From: Verrucomicrobiia bacterium
GTDB taxonomy: Bacteria > Verrucomicrobiota > Verrucomicrobiia > Opitutales > Cerasicoccaceae
DNA: 64,000 nucleotides
NCBI GenBank assembly: GCA_030425485.1
Contig: JAUIAM010000005.1
Span: 1 to 64,000 of the forward strand
Reading direction: 5' to 3'
Positions within the stretch are counted from its first letter, which is position 1; each line of letters begins with the position of its first letter. The position numbers and the translations under genes were made by a program. The notes under the pieces were generated by a model. It searched no databases. It was not told the origin of the DNA and was given only the letters and a program-made list of their open reading frames with translations. This document shows, piece after piece, positions 30,306 to 39,116 of this stretch.

Positions 30306-31052
30306 ATGAGTGCTTACCTCGCTGAATTCATCGGAACCGCCCTCCTCATTCTCTTCGGCAACGGCGTCGTTGCCAACGTCCTGCTCAACAAATCCAAAGG
30401 CCAGAACGGCGGCTGGATCGTTATCGCCGTGGGCTGGGGCTTTGCCGTCACCTGTGCGGTCTATGCCGTAGGCCGCATCTCTGGCGCGCACATCAACCCT
30501 GCGGTCTCCGTTTCGCTGGCCAGCATCGGAGCGTTTGAATGGGCAAAAGTACCGGGCTATATCCTCGCGCAAATCGCGGGCGGCTTCACCGGGTCCGTGC
30601 TTGTATACCTGACCTACTACGCGCACTGGCGTGAAACGGAAGACCCGGCCCTGAAGCTGGCCTGTCACAGCACTTCGCCCGCCATTCGCAAGCTCGGCCC
30701 CGCCTTTATGACCGAAGTCATCGGCACTGCCGTCCTGATGTTTGGCATCCTCTCTTTTGGTAAAATCGGCCTAGGCAGCGACGAAAGCGTGGACGCCTGG
30801 ACCGCTGCCGTGGGCACATGGTTCGGTCCCTGCCTGGTCGGCCTGCTCGTGCTCGGCATCGGCTTATCGCTGGGCGGCCCAACTGGCTATGCGATTAACC
30901 CGGCTCGTGACCTCGGCCCGCGCATCGCCCATGCTATCTTACCCATCCACGGCAAAGGCACGAGCGACTGGGCCTATGCCTGGGTACCGATTGTGGCCCC
31001 GCTCATCGGTGGCGTGCTCGGCTCACAGCTCTTTAATCACCTGGGGTTTTAG
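30306..31052 (+). CDS. MIP-family channel, glycerol facilitator-like
   Basis: Membrane channel of 248 residues with six helices and two NPA boxes, SGAHINPAVS and GYAINPARDLGPR. Asp after the second NPAR is typical of glycerol facilitators (GlpF), while pure water channels usually lack it, so transport of glycerol or small polyols is favoured. I start at the ATG at 30306; the track start adds 59 non-family residues overlapping the upstream terminator. It stands alone, convergent with moaD only 6 bases away. No glycerol kinase gene is nearby. Confidence 0.92.
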   Translation: MSAYLAEFIGTALLILFGNGVVANVLLNKSKGQNGGWIVIAVGWGFAVTCAVYAVGRISGAHINPAVSVSLASIGAFEWAKVPGYILAQIAGGFTGSVLVYLTYYAHWRETEDPALKLACHSTSPAIRKLGPAFMTEVIGTAVLMFGILSFGKIGLGSDESVDAWTAAVGTWFGPCLVGLLVLGIGLSLGGPTGYAINPARDLGPRIAHAILPIHGKGTSDWAYAWVPIVAPLIGGVLGSQLFNHLGF

Positions 31053-31058
31053 CGCATC

Positions 31059-31301
31059 TCAGCCACCCGACATGGGCGGCATGAAGGAAATTGTGTCGCC
31101 GTCGGAGACTGCGCACTCCCCCTGACAGAAGGCATCGTTCCGCGCGGCTTTGAGATTTTCCCACGGCATGGTTAAGCCCAGCACGGTACTCACCTCGCCA
31201 TAGAGTTCCTTCACCGTAGCCGCCTCTGTCCTAAAGGCGATTTCGCCATCACCGGCCTGTTCCTTCAGTTGGGCGAAAAAGAGTAAGGTTACCTGCTTCA
31301 T
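31059..31301 (-). CDS. moaD: Molybdopterin synthase small subunit
   Basis: 80-residue ubiquitin-like sulfur carrier. It ends with the required Gly-Gly (FMPPMSGG), which is activated as a thiocarboxylate to donate sulfur to cyclic pyranopterin monophosphate. It starts KQVTLLFFAQLKEQAGDGE, normal for the family. I use the start at 31301, which overlaps the mobA stop by 4 bases; the longer track ORF covers mobA out of frame. It is the last gene of the Moco run on this strand. Its partner MoaE is encoded separately at 49942-50394. Confidence 0.92.
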   Translation of the reverse strand: MKQVTLLFFAQLKEQAGDGEIAFRTEAATVKELYGEVSTVLGLTMPWENLKAARNDAFCQGECAVSDGDTISFMPPMSGG

Positions 31302-31906
31302 GATGCTGTCTGCTGCGTAATGCGGGCAAAATCTTCGGGTGTATTCGCGTTGTCCAGTGCCGATGGATTTCCAAGTTCGAGCAACTCCACCCGCTCGCTT
31401 TCCTCGATGAGAATTTTTCTCGGGCAAGCCCTGCCCGCCTCGTGATATGCCCTCAGCACGGGTAAGAACTCCGCTTCGTAAACTGCACACAGCGGCTCGG
31501 GTAATCCATCATGGCTGCTGCGGTAGGCAACCGCCTCTTTGGTTCCCCGCGCAGCAATCAGCTCCGTAATGGTATTCTCGCCCAGTAATGGCAAATCGCA
31601 CGCAGCAGCCAAAACAGCATGCTCCGGATGACGCGTCATGGCCGTTAGTATACCCGAGAGCGGACCTGAGCTGGTACCCTCGTCGCGCAGCACACGGTGC
31701 GTACTCTGTTCGACACCAGGCAGCACCTGATCCTCTCGGATGGATACGTAAACGGCATCACAAAAGTCGGCCAACAGATCGGCCACGACTTCCCATTGCG
31801 GGCGAGCGTGCTGCGGATAAACCATGACCGCCTTATCGCGACCCATGCGCTTGCTGTGCCCTCCCGCGAGGACGACTCCGACGAGTTTATCCGGTGCGCT
31901 ATTCAT
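31298..31906 (-). CDS. mobA: Molybdenum cofactor guanylyltransferase
   Basis: 202 residues. Transfers GMP from GTP to molybdopterin to make the bis-MGD cofactor needed by nitrate reductases of the DMSO reductase family, such as NasA here. The N-terminal nucleotide motif GVVLAGGHSKRMGRDKAVM and the metal-site region AAACDLPLLG are both diagnostic. It overlaps moaC (upstream) and moaD (downstream) by 4 bases each, consistent with coupled translation in the Moco operon. Confidence 0.93.
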   Translation of the reverse strand: MNSAPDKLVGVVLAGGHSKRMGRDKAVMVYPQHARPQWEVVADLLADFCDAVYVSIREDQVLPGVEQSTHRVLRDEGTSSGPLSGILTAMTRHPEHAVLAAACDLPLLGENTITELIAARGTKEAVAYRSSHDGLPEPLCAVYEAEFLPVLRAYHEAGRACPRKILIEESERVELLELGNPSALDNANTPEDFARITQQTAS

Positions 31907-32391
31907 GCCTGATAATCCGATTTCCCGCCGCGCTTGCTCAGCAGCCGGACACCGGTGATTTCAATCTCATGGCTCAAGCTCTTGGTCATATCGTAAAGCG
32001 TCAATGCGGCCGTACTGGCACCGACCAGCGCCTCCATCTCGACCCCGGTGCGCCCGCGGGTCTTGACCGTACACTGCACCACGATCCGGCACTGCACCGA
32101 ATCTGGCACGACCGAAAAAGATGAGCCTTCGATCGGGATCGTATGGCAAAACGGTATCATGTCCGCCGTGCGCTTGAGGCTGAACGTCCCGGCGACGATA
32201 GCCACATCGCGCAAGGCCCCTTTCTTCGTCACGAAATCGGTAGCCTCAAGTTCCGCCCACGCGCTCTGCGGGTAGAGGACCACGGCTTCCGCTGTGGCCA
32301 CGCGCTCGCTTACGGGTTTGGCCGAGACATCCACCATGCGCGGCTGCCCCTCATTGTCCAAATGACTCAACTTATGATCTACGGGTTCCAT
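31903..32391 (-). CDS. moaC: Cyclic pyranopterin monophosphate synthase
   Basis: 162 residues. Works after MoaA to form cyclic pyranopterin monophosphate, the first stable Moco intermediate. Conserved segments are visible: MVDVSAKPVSERVATAEA, KRTADMIPFCHTIPIEG (the usual LIPLCHP region), VQCTVKTRGRTGVEMEALVGAS and the C-terminal LLSKRGGKSDY. It overlaps moeA by 13 bases and mobA by 4. Its partner moaA is on the other side of the nitrate cluster (50391-51434). Confidence 0.95.
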   Translation of the reverse strand: MEPVDHKLSHLDNEGQPRMVDVSAKPVSERVATAEAVVLYPQSAWAELEATDFVTKKGALRDVAIVAGTFSLKRTADMIPFCHTIPIEGSSFSVVPDSVQCRIVVQCTVKTRGRTGVEMEALVGASTAALTLYDMTKSLSHEIEITGVRLLSKRGGKSDYQA

Positions 32392-33578
32392 GGTACAAAT
32401 AACACCTTGGTGCCAGCCTCCACCATATCCTCACCTTTGTCGAGCACGACAAATCCCGTCGTGCCCAGCAGCCCGGCAAAGTCACCCGAATTACGGGTTG
32501 GCTTCGGCACCGCCTCACCTTGAGAATTTAAAGTGACAGGCAGGTAAAGCGTCTTGTCGCTCAAGGGCTGCCACGGCTCCGCCAGCGGCAACTGCCGCAC
32601 GGCCAAATCATAAGCCACGCCTGACCTTGCCCGCAAATACGGCAGCACATAGCGGTAAACGCCCACCAGTGAAGAAACGGGATTTCCCGGCAGGGCAAAA
32701 ACCATGCAGCCGCCATCGGTCGTCCAAGCTCCCATTGGCTTGCCCGGTCGCTGGGAAACACCGTGAAAGAGCCGCGTGCCAAGCCTGTCCAATGCCTCGG
32801 GTATCCAGTCCAGTGCCCCCATCGATACGCCGCCCGAGAGCACCACAACATCGCTCTGGCTAATCGCGGTATCGAGCAGCAAACGAGATTTTTCCACCTC
32901 GTCGCTCAAATGCCCCAGCTCGCTGCCACGATACCCCCATGCGGCCAACGCGGAAGTCATGGCCTGACCGTTGGAACGGCGCACCTGATGCGCCGCAGGC
33001 TGTGCCTCTATCGGCACCAGTTCGTCGCCGGTACTAAACACACTCACCCGCGGCGGCTGACTCACCCGCAAGCACGCGTAACCACAAGACGCCGCCATAG
33101 CGATCTCCACCGGCCCCAGACGTGCGCCCGGCTCGACCTGCACGCGCCCGGCGGCGCAGTCCAGTCCTTTACGGTGGATGTATTGGCCGGGCTGATACGC
33201 CTCGCCCGGCAGCATTTTAATATGCTCGCCCTCTCGCTGCGTTGCCTCGTAGGGCACAACGCAATCGGCCCCATGTGGCAGCATAGAGCCCGTCATAACC
33301 TCGATGGCATAACCCGGTTCCCCAGACAGCGTCAGGGGTGGCTCGCCAGCCAATTGCTTCGCCTGTACCTTTAGTGGATTCGTCCCATCAGTGTGGCGCA
33401 AGGCGTAGCCATCCATCATCACGCGATCATAGGGGGGTAAATCGCGGTCTGCTACGATAGGTTCGCGCAGCGTGAGCCCGTATGTTTCAGCCAAAGGGAA
33501 GTCAACTGCACGAGCAGGGCGCACTATCTTGCGCAGCAGCGCATCGGCTTCTTCGGGTGTTATGAGTGCAGACTTCAT
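32379..33578 (-). CDS. moeA: Molybdopterin molybdotransferase
   Basis: Inserts molybdate into adenylated molybdopterin. 399 residues from the start at 33578 (MKSALITPEEADALLRKIV), which overlaps the MOSC gene by 4 bases; the track start adds 30 residues from within that gene. Family motifs present: LPPYDRVMMDGYALR, GEPGYAIEVMTGSMLPHGAD, VFSTGDELVP, VVLSGGVSMGALDWI and VFALPGNPVSS. It sits in the run MOSC-moeA-moaC-mobA-moaD, where all junctions overlap. Confidence 0.95.
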   Translation of the reverse strand: MKSALITPEEADALLRKIVRPARAVDFPLAETYGLTLREPIVADRDLPPYDRVMMDGYALRHTDGTNPLKVQAKQLAGEPPLTLSGEPGYAIEVMTGSMLPHGADCVVPYEATQREGEHIKMLPGEAYQPGQYIHRKGLDCAAGRVQVEPGARLGPVEIAMAASCGYACLRVSQPPRVSVFSTGDELVPIEAQPAAHQVRRSNGQAMTSALAAWGYRGSELGHLSDEVEKSRLLLDTAISQSDVVVLSGGVSMGALDWIPEALDRLGTRLFHGVSQRPGKPMGAWTTDGGCMVFALPGNPVSSLVGVYRYVLPYLRARSGVAYDLAVRQLPLAEPWQPLSDKTLYLPVTLNSQGEAVPKPTRNSGDFAGLLGTTGFVVLDKGEDMVEAGTKVLFVPWNP

Positions 33579-34063
33579 GATGCGATTAAAGTGAGTTCCT
33601 GCTCCCCCACCCCGAGCGTCCCCGAGCGGTGAATGCGGCAGCGTAAGCCACCTCGCCCCTTTAGCCACGGATAGGCTCCGGGCGCGATGGCCTCATCCAT
33701 CCAGTAACAGGGAGCGCACTCCTCACTCCCGCTCAGGATAACCTCACCGAGAGAAAAGCGCTTTCCAATTAGCGCGTTAAGGTCCACACCACGGATCAGG
33801 GCGTTACGGCGAAATGCCGAACGATCAACCTGCGCTTTGCCCAACTCAGCTTCCAACTGCGCCGCTACCTCTGCGGAGAAAAAAGTGATCTGTCCCTTGT
33901 AGTCCGGCTTGTAGTCGAAGTAGCGATCGCCTTCGATCCCGCTCCCCGCGACGAGGTCAATCCGCTCACAGGGCAGCATGCCGTGGTTACAACGCTCCAT
34001 GCCATGCCTGCCTTTAAAGTCATGACCGGGCGATATCCAAAGTTGTTCGATGCAAACCTGCAT
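33575..34063 (-). CDS. MOSC domain-containing protein
   Basis: 162 residues if started at the ATG at 34063 (MQVCIEQLWISPGHDFKGRH); the track start is 36 residues upstream and adds atypical sequence. MOSC hallmarks are IDLVAGSGIEGDRYF, FRRNALIRGVDLNALIGKRF and the cysteine segment SEECAPCYWMDEAIAPGA. MOSC proteins are linked to sulfur or Moco handling. Its place at the head of the Moco genes, overlapping moeA by 4 bases, suggests a role in cofactor trafficking or sulfuration. The exact reaction is unknown. Confidence 0.86.
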   Translation of the reverse strand: MQVCIEQLWISPGHDFKGRHGMERCNHGMLPCERIDLVAGSGIEGDRYFDYKPDYKGQITFFSAEVAAQLEAELGKAQVDRSAFRRNALIRGVDLNALIGKRFSLGEVILSGSEECAPCYWMDEAIAPGAYPWLKGRGGLRCRIHRSGTLGVGEQELTLIAS

Positions 34064-34128
34064 GAGTTTATGGTCGTAATAATCGCGGTGACGGGGCGAG
34101 CCTAAACCGTGGCTCCTCACATAGAATG

Positions 34129-34169
34129 AAAAGGCCTGCCTTCTCCATGAGCAGCGGATCGGGTAGGCC
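34129..34169 (-). terminator. Candidate terminator between the porin and MOSC genes
   Basis: An 8-bp stem (GGCCTACC/GGCAGGCC read on the minus strand, one G-U pair) with a 21-base loop is followed by TTTT. It lies 36 bases after the porin stop codon and could reduce read-through from the nitrate genes into the Moco genes. Confidence 0.5.
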
Positions 34170-34204
34170 AAAGCAACTCAGTGCACCCATCGGGCGCAAC
34201 TGGC

Positions 34205-35539
34205 CTAAAGTTTAAAATCGAGCTGGACCCAGGCCTTGAGCACGTCACTCTGGGTGGCAGGTGCGCTGGTATTGCTGGAGCCCCAGTAGCTGCCGAGCTT
34301 AACCAGTCCGGTCAGGTTTTCGTTAAACTGGTAGGACAAGCCCACATCAAACTCCGTCCCGTACTGGCTCCCCGTTTGCGTCTCGGTGAAGTAGTGGTAC
34401 GCGCCCATGAGCTTGAAGTCGTAGGGCAGGCCGGCGCTGAAGGACACGTAGTAGTCGCGCAGCCCCGTCGCTGGCGTTGTCAGGAAGACGTCCGCCCAGC
34501 CGTTGAACTTATGCAGCGTGGCCAGTGGGGTCTGGAAAGCCCGCGTGCCATCTCCGCCAAGGCTCTCGAAGCCCAGGCCAACCTGATACTGCTTATACTT
34601 GGCTCCTGCGAAAAAGTGCCAGTAGCTCGCATTGAAGCTGGCGGGCACGGACTCGCCGTTACCAACCTGGTAGGCGAACTCCGCCCGAAACGGCACGCTC
34701 CAGTCATCATCGATTTTATACGCACCAGTATAAAAGAGGCCAAAGGTCGTCCCGGAATTAGGCGGGCCAAATGTGTTCGGCGGCTTCGACAGGTCGAGGT
34801 AGTACATGTACCCGCCCAGCTCGCCCACGGGCAGGCCCTTATAGTGAAGGTTGACCAAATGGCTCTGACTATTCAGGCTGCGCAATTGATTGTTGGGCAC
34901 CTCCGATTCACCAAAAATACGATTCACCTGCCAGACGTAGGCATAAGATAGCCAGACGTCCGTAATCACTTCCGATGTCAGGCGAACGCCGTCAAAGGTT
35001 TGGTCATTCTGTCGCCAGGCCACCGCGCCAACGAAGCGCTGGTTATCTAAGTTAATCACCTGACGCCCGCCCTTGAAGTCCGAGTTAAAACCATTGTAGC
35101 CGATGAATAACTGGTTGAGCTGGTTGTTGTGCGGGTCCGGGATAATGACCGACCCCGGAGGGCTGGGGTCTGCCGGAGAGCTGCGGTAGTCGCCCGAGTT
35201 AATCGACCATGTGTTTTCAAACTCGGCCAGTCCATAGAAGCCGTAATACTTCGGTGTCTCGTAGCCGATGCGTGTACGCAGGGTGTAGGCATTGGCGGAT
35301 GACAGGCCCGTGACGTTTGCATTCTCATAGCGCATGCGCATGTTCAGGATGATGCGCCCCTGAGAGAAGTAATCGTCGTTAAAGTACGACAGGGCTTCGC
35401 GGCCCAGCTCCGTATTTTTCGGCGTCGCCGCAACGATGCCCGTCGGGGCCTCGCCGAAGTCAAAGAGGTCTGTCGCATGCAGCGGCAAGACACACGTGAG
35501 CGCGATCAGGCCCAGAGCCTGTTGGTGTAGCAGTTTCAT
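34205..35539 (-). CDS. Alginate-export/porin-like outer-membrane beta-barrel protein
   Basis: 444 residues from the ATG at 35539 (MKLLHQQALGLIALTCVLPLHA, a signal peptide). The body alternates short strands with aromatic-rich turns, for example SQGRIILNMRMRYENANVTG and KFNGWADVFLTTPATGLRDYY, and ends in a strand closing LKAWVQLDFKL, as outer-membrane barrels do. It resembles the alginate-export family (AlgE-like). Its place between the nitrite-reductase flavoprotein and the Moco genes suggests a role in nitrate or nitrite passage across the outer membrane. That role is inferred from position only. Confidence 0.75.
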   Translation of the reverse strand: MKLLHQQALGLIALTCVLPLHATDLFDFGEAPTGIVAATPKNTELGREALSYFNDDYFSQGRIILNMRMRYENANVTGLSSANAYTLRTRIGYETPKYYGFYGLAEFENTWSINSGDYRSSPADPSPPGSVIIPDPHNNQLNQLFIGYNGFNSDFKGGRQVINLDNQRFVGAVAWRQNDQTFDGVRLTSEVITDVWLSYAYVWQVNRIFGESEVPNNQLRSLNSQSHLVNLHYKGLPVGELGGYMYYLDLSKPPNTFGPPNSGTTFGLFYTGAYKIDDDWSVPFRAEFAYQVGNGESVPASFNASYWHFFAGAKYKQYQVGLGFESLGGDGTRAFQTPLATLHKFNGWADVFLTTPATGLRDYYVSFSAGLPYDFKLMGAYHYFTETQTGSQYGTEFDVGLSYQFNENLTGLVKLGSYWGSSNTSAPATQSDVLKAWVQLDFKL

Positions 35540-35571
35540 ATATCGCATGAGTTTGATAGTGTATGATAAGG

Positions 35572-35585
35572 TGGGCAATTGCCCA
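35572..35585. repeat. 14-bp perfect palindrome before the porin gene
   Basis: TGGGCAATTGCCCA lies in the 50-base gap between the cysJ-like and porin genes. It could be a binding site or a small mRNA hairpin. No T-run follows on the minus strand. Confidence 0.4.
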
Positions 35586-35589
35586 GTTA

Positions 35590-37359
35590 TTAGTATACGT
35601 CGCGCAAATAGCGTTTCTGGCTCTTGAGCCGGTCCATATAGGCTTCGGTCTCATCCTCGGTCAGCTTTCCCTGCTCACGAATGATGTCCCGCAGAGCGGC
35701 ATCCACATCCTTTGCCATGCGCGAGGCATCGCCGCAAACGTAGAAGTATGCCCCCTCTTCGAGCCATTGATAAAGTTCAGCCGCTTTCTCGCGCATGCGG
35801 TTTTGCACGTAGACCTTCTCCTCGCCATCGCGCGAAAAGGCCGTATCGAGCGCGTGTAGCGTGCCAGCGGTCTGCATCGACTCCAACTGCTCGGCATAGA
35901 GGAAGTCGTACTCACTGCGCTGATCGCCAAAGATGAGCCAGTTTTTCCCCGGTGCTTCACTGGCATGACGTTCCTCAAGAAACGCACGAAAGGGCGCGAT
36001 ACCCGTGCCGGGCCCCACCATAATCATCGGGATCGAGGCATTCGCGGGAGGTTTAAAGTGTTTATTCGGCTGCACATAGACACTCAACTCCGTGCCCGGC
36101 TCCAGCTCGGCCAGAAAGTTCGAGCACACCCCCTTGCGCGGGCGCCCGTGGAGGTAGTAACGCACCACGCCGACGGTTAAGTGCACCTGCTCATCATAGG
36201 CCTTCGGGCTGGAAGAGATCGAGTACAAGCGTGGGGAAAGCTTTCGCAAGAGCCGGACAAAGTCGCTGGCGGAGCCTAGCTTTGCAGGATAGGCATGGAG
36301 GAGATCGATCAGGTGCCGGTCCTTCAGGTAAGCGTCGATGTGGCCGTTCTGGCTGGCGATCATCGCGTCGAGCTCGGGCAGGTGTACCAACGCCGCATAG
36401 GATTCAAGCAGGCCTTTATTAAGGGTGTTAATATCGTAGTGGGACAGCAGGGCATCGCGCAGACAGACCTCATCGTCAGCCGCCCCCGGCACGATCTCCT
36501 CACCGCTAAAGCCCGTCACCTGCAAGATGTCATCAACCAGCGCTTTGCAGTTTTGGGGGATAATTCCGAGCGCATCACCTGCCTCGTACTCCAGGCCGGA
36601 ACCTTTCAGGCAAATCTCGACATGGCGGGTTTCCTTAGCCGAGCCTTCCTTGTTCAAGTTGGAGTTGGAAAGCAGCTTGGCCCGATAGGGATTGTTGCGG
36701 TTATAGGCGGACTTCGCTTCACTTGCTGGCGCGGATTCCGACATGGGCTCGGTTGAGGCAGGGGCGGCAGCTTCCCCGAGAAATCCCTCCAGGGCCGCAT
36801 CACGCCAGGCGGCGTAATCATCGTCAAACTCCACATCGCACCAGACTCCTCCCGCCGCGCGCTGTGCACCGAGCGCGGCCAGCCTGCCATCAAACTCTTT
36901 AGCACACTTGTTAAAATCCGGGTAGTTCGAGTCGCCCAGCCCGAGTACGCTATAGCGCACCTGGTCCAGCTTGGGCACGCCATCGCCCAAAACAAACTGG
37001 TGAAAGGCCTCGGCATTGTCCGGTGGTTCACCATCACCGTAGGTCGAAGTGATGATGAGCAGGTTGCTTTCCTTGGGCAGTCTGTCCTTAGGGTACTCGT
37101 CCATGTCGAAGACCTCCACCCGATAGCCCTTGGCCTTGGCATCTTTGGCCGTCTTCTTGGCCAGGCTCTCAGCGTTACCAGTTTGCGATCCCCAGAGAAT
37201 AGTCAGCGGGGTCTTCGACTGAGGCGTGTCGCCCAGGGCTTGCGGAGCGGAAGCCCTGGAGTAGAGTCCGGCCAGAAACCCATTTAGCCAGGAGCGCTGC
37301 TCCTCACTGAATGGTGCGTTCAGCGGTATAAACGGTACGAGTGGATTAGACTGTGACAT
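35590..37359 (-). CDS. NADPH flavoprotein reductase, CysJ-like
   Basis: 589-residue diflavin reductase: an N-terminal flavodoxin domain ([19 protein letters not shown], then [20 protein letters not shown]), an FAD-binding domain ([24 protein letters not shown]) and an NADPH domain ([20 protein letters not shown]), ending YLRDVY as in CysJ. In sulfite reductase it feeds electrons from NADPH to the CysI hemoprotein. Here its start overlaps by 14 bases the NirA-like nitrite reductase gene, with nitrate reductase and nitrate uptake genes upstream. It is therefore best read as the electron donor for nitrite reduction. A dual role with sulfite cannot be excluded. Confidence 0.9.
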   Translation of the reverse strand: MSQSNPLVPFIPLNAPFSEEQRSWLNGFLAGLYSRASAPQALGDTPQSKTPLTILWGSQTGNAESLAKKTAKDAKAKGYRVEVFDMDEYPKDRLPKESNLLIITSTYGDGEPPDNAEAFHQFVLGDGVPKLDQVRYSVLGLGDSNYPDFNKCAKEFDGRLAALGAQRAAGGVWCDVEFDDDYAAWRDAALEGFLGEAAAPASTEPMSESAPASEAKSAYNRNNPYRAKLLSNSNLNKEGSAKETRHVEICLKGSGLEYEAGDALGIIPQNCKALVDDILQVTGFSGEEIVPGAADDEVCLRDALLSHYDINTLNKGLLESYAALVHLPELDAMIASQNGHIDAYLKDRHLIDLLHAYPAKLGSASDFVRLLRKLSPRLYSISSSPKAYDEQVHLTVGVVRYYLHGRPRKGVCSNFLAELEPGTELSVYVQPNKHFKPPANASIPMIMVGPGTGIAPFRAFLEERHASEAPGKNWLIFGDQRSEYDFLYAEQLESMQTAGTLHALDTAFSRDGEEKVYVQNRMREKAAELYQWLEEGAYFYVCGDASRMAKDVDAALRDIIREQGKLTEDETEAYMDRLKSQKRYLRDVY

Positions 37360-39106
37360 GACTGAATTTGGCTTTGAGTTCTTCTTGATTATGGCGGCGC
37401 GTGTACTGGATGAATGACTCGTCGCCGTCGCGCTCGCTCAGGTACGTACGCAAAATGCTTTCGATCACCTCAGGTACTTTCATAAAGGGAACAGACTGGA
37501 GCACCTCTGCCGCGATGCCCTGCTCGTTATCAACTCCCCCACCCAGTACGATGTGGTAACCTTCGACGGTTTCCTCATCTACTTTAACCTTCACGCCCTG
37601 CAAGCCGATGTCACCCACGTAGTGTTGGGCGCAGGAGTTCGGACATCCCGTGAGGTGGATGTTAATCGGCTGGTCCAGCTCGATGCGCTCCTTGAGGTAA
37701 GCGCCCAGCTCCATGGCCTGAGCCTTCGTAGCCGAGGCGGCAAACTTACAACCCGCGTTACCCGTGCAGGCCACAAGGCCGTTGGTGATGTTGTGGTGTT
37801 CGGTGCTTAAGCCCACTTCGTTGAGTGCGGCGATGAGCGCAGGGAGCTTGTCATCCGACACATGCGGAATGATGACGTTCTGCCAGACGGTTAAGCGGAG
37901 CTCGCCCTTGCCAAACCTATCGGCTAACTCTGCCAGGGCAAACATCTGCTCGACGGTCAAATGGCCCACCGGCACAACGACCCCGACATAATTAAGGCCC
38001 GGTTGCGGCTGGGCATACGTACCGATGTAACCATGGCGCACGATCGCCCGGCGTTTCTCGCATGCATCCAGTGGCAGCCGACGCAGTTCGAAGGCTAACT
38101 CTTTCTCGGTCTCCTGTAGAAACTTTGTTTCGCCCCAGGCATCAACGAGGTACTTCAGGCGGGCCTTCTTACGGTTGGTGCGATCTCCGTTTTTGATGAA
38201 GACGCGGAGCATCGCCGCCGCCACCGAGACACACTCCTCCGCCTTCAACAACAAGCCGCAGTCCTTGGCAAATTGCTTATGCCCGGTAATGCCGCAGAGC
38301 TGTACGCGGAAGTATACGCCCGGCTCAACCCCGGCCCCGTCTCCCACGCGCACAGCGTAGAATCCGATGTCATTGGTATCCGCACAGACACTGACCGAGC
38401 CGCCATTGTCAAAGGAGATGTTGAACTTGCGCGGAAGGTCGTACATCTCGCGCGTATTCAGGATGTAGTGGTGCATGGCCTTGGCCAACGGGAGCACATC
38501 GGCGACTTCGTTCGGGTCAAATCCACTCGTGGGCGAAGCCGTGATGTTGCGCACATTATCCGCTCCACTGCCCTGAGCAGTCAGCCCCATGTCACGTAGT
38601 TTCATCAGAACAGAAACGCTGTCGCGGGGCATAATTTCGCGTATCTGCAAATTTCCACGTGTGGTCACATGCGCGTAGCCGCCGCCCCAGTCCTGAGCAA
38701 TCTCTGCCAGACCTGCCATCTGATGCGAGCGCAGCACACACCCCGGAATGCGACAGCGGAGCATGAGTGACTCCTGCGCAGGTGAGACATAGAACAGGCC
38801 GTGAAATTTATAGCGAAATACATCGCCTCCTTCGGGGAATTGCTCTCTGGTCGCGTTATCCAGCATTGTGTCCCAGACATCCAAACCGTGCTGCTCGTGC
38901 TTGATTTTCTCCTCCTTGCACAAGTCCTCGATCAGCACCCCGTGGACTTTCTCCTCGGCCTGATTATCCGTCACGGACTGCCCGGCATCGTGGGTCAATT
39001 GCCCGTTGGGTGTCTGGCCGACGTAGGGTGAAAAGCCACGCTGATCTACACCGGAGAAAAACCCCTGAAGGTACTGCTTTTGTGATTCGCTAAAGTTCTG
39101 ATTCAT
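37346..39106 (-). CDS. nirA: Assimilatory nitrite reductase, sirohaem/[4Fe-4S] hemoprotein
   Basis: 586 residues from the ATG at 39106 ([20 protein letters not shown]). Reduces nitrite to ammonium with six electrons. The sirohaem-[4Fe-4S] ligands occur as [12 protein letters not shown] and [15 protein letters not shown]. The substrate-binding regions include [15 protein letters not shown] and [16 protein letters not shown]. The NirA/SiR repeat appears twice. Its neighbours (NasA upstream by 10 bases, CysJ-like downstream with overlap) make nitrite the likely substrate, although sulfite reductases share the same fold. Cytoplasmic; no signal peptide. Confidence 0.88.
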   Translation of the reverse strand: MNQNFSESQKQYLQGFFSGVDQRGFSPYVGQTPNGQLTHDAGQSVTDNQAEEKVHGVLIEDLCKEEKIKHEQHGLDVWDTMLDNATREQFPEGGDVFRYKFHGLFYVSPAQESLMLRCRIPGCVLRSHQMAGLAEIAQDWGGGYAHVTTRGNLQIREIMPRDSVSVLMKLRDMGLTAQGSGADNVRNITASPTSGFDPNEVADVLPLAKAMHHYILNTREMYDLPRKFNISFDNGGSVSVCADTNDIGFYAVRVGDGAGVEPGVYFRVQLCGITGHKQFAKDCGLLLKAEECVSVAAAMLRVFIKNGDRTNRKKARLKYLVDAWGETKFLQETEKELAFELRRLPLDACEKRRAIVRHGYIGTYAQPQPGLNYVGVVVPVGHLTVEQMFALAELADRFGKGELRLTVWQNVIIPHVSDDKLPALIAALNEVGLSTEHHNITNGLVACTGNAGCKFAASATKAQAMELGAYLKERIELDQPINIHLTGCPNSCAQHYVGDIGLQGVKVKVDEETVEGYHIVLGGGVDNEQGIAAEVLQSVPFMKVPEVIESILRTYLSERDGDESFIQYTRRHNQEELKAKFSHVTV

Positions 39107-39116
39107 GCGTCGATTA

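Noticed and set aside
35590-39106. Reading the NirA/CysJ-like pair as a sulfite reductase
   Set aside because: Kept as an alternative, but nitrate uptake and nitrate reductase genes in the same run favour nitrite. Sequence alone cannot settle it.
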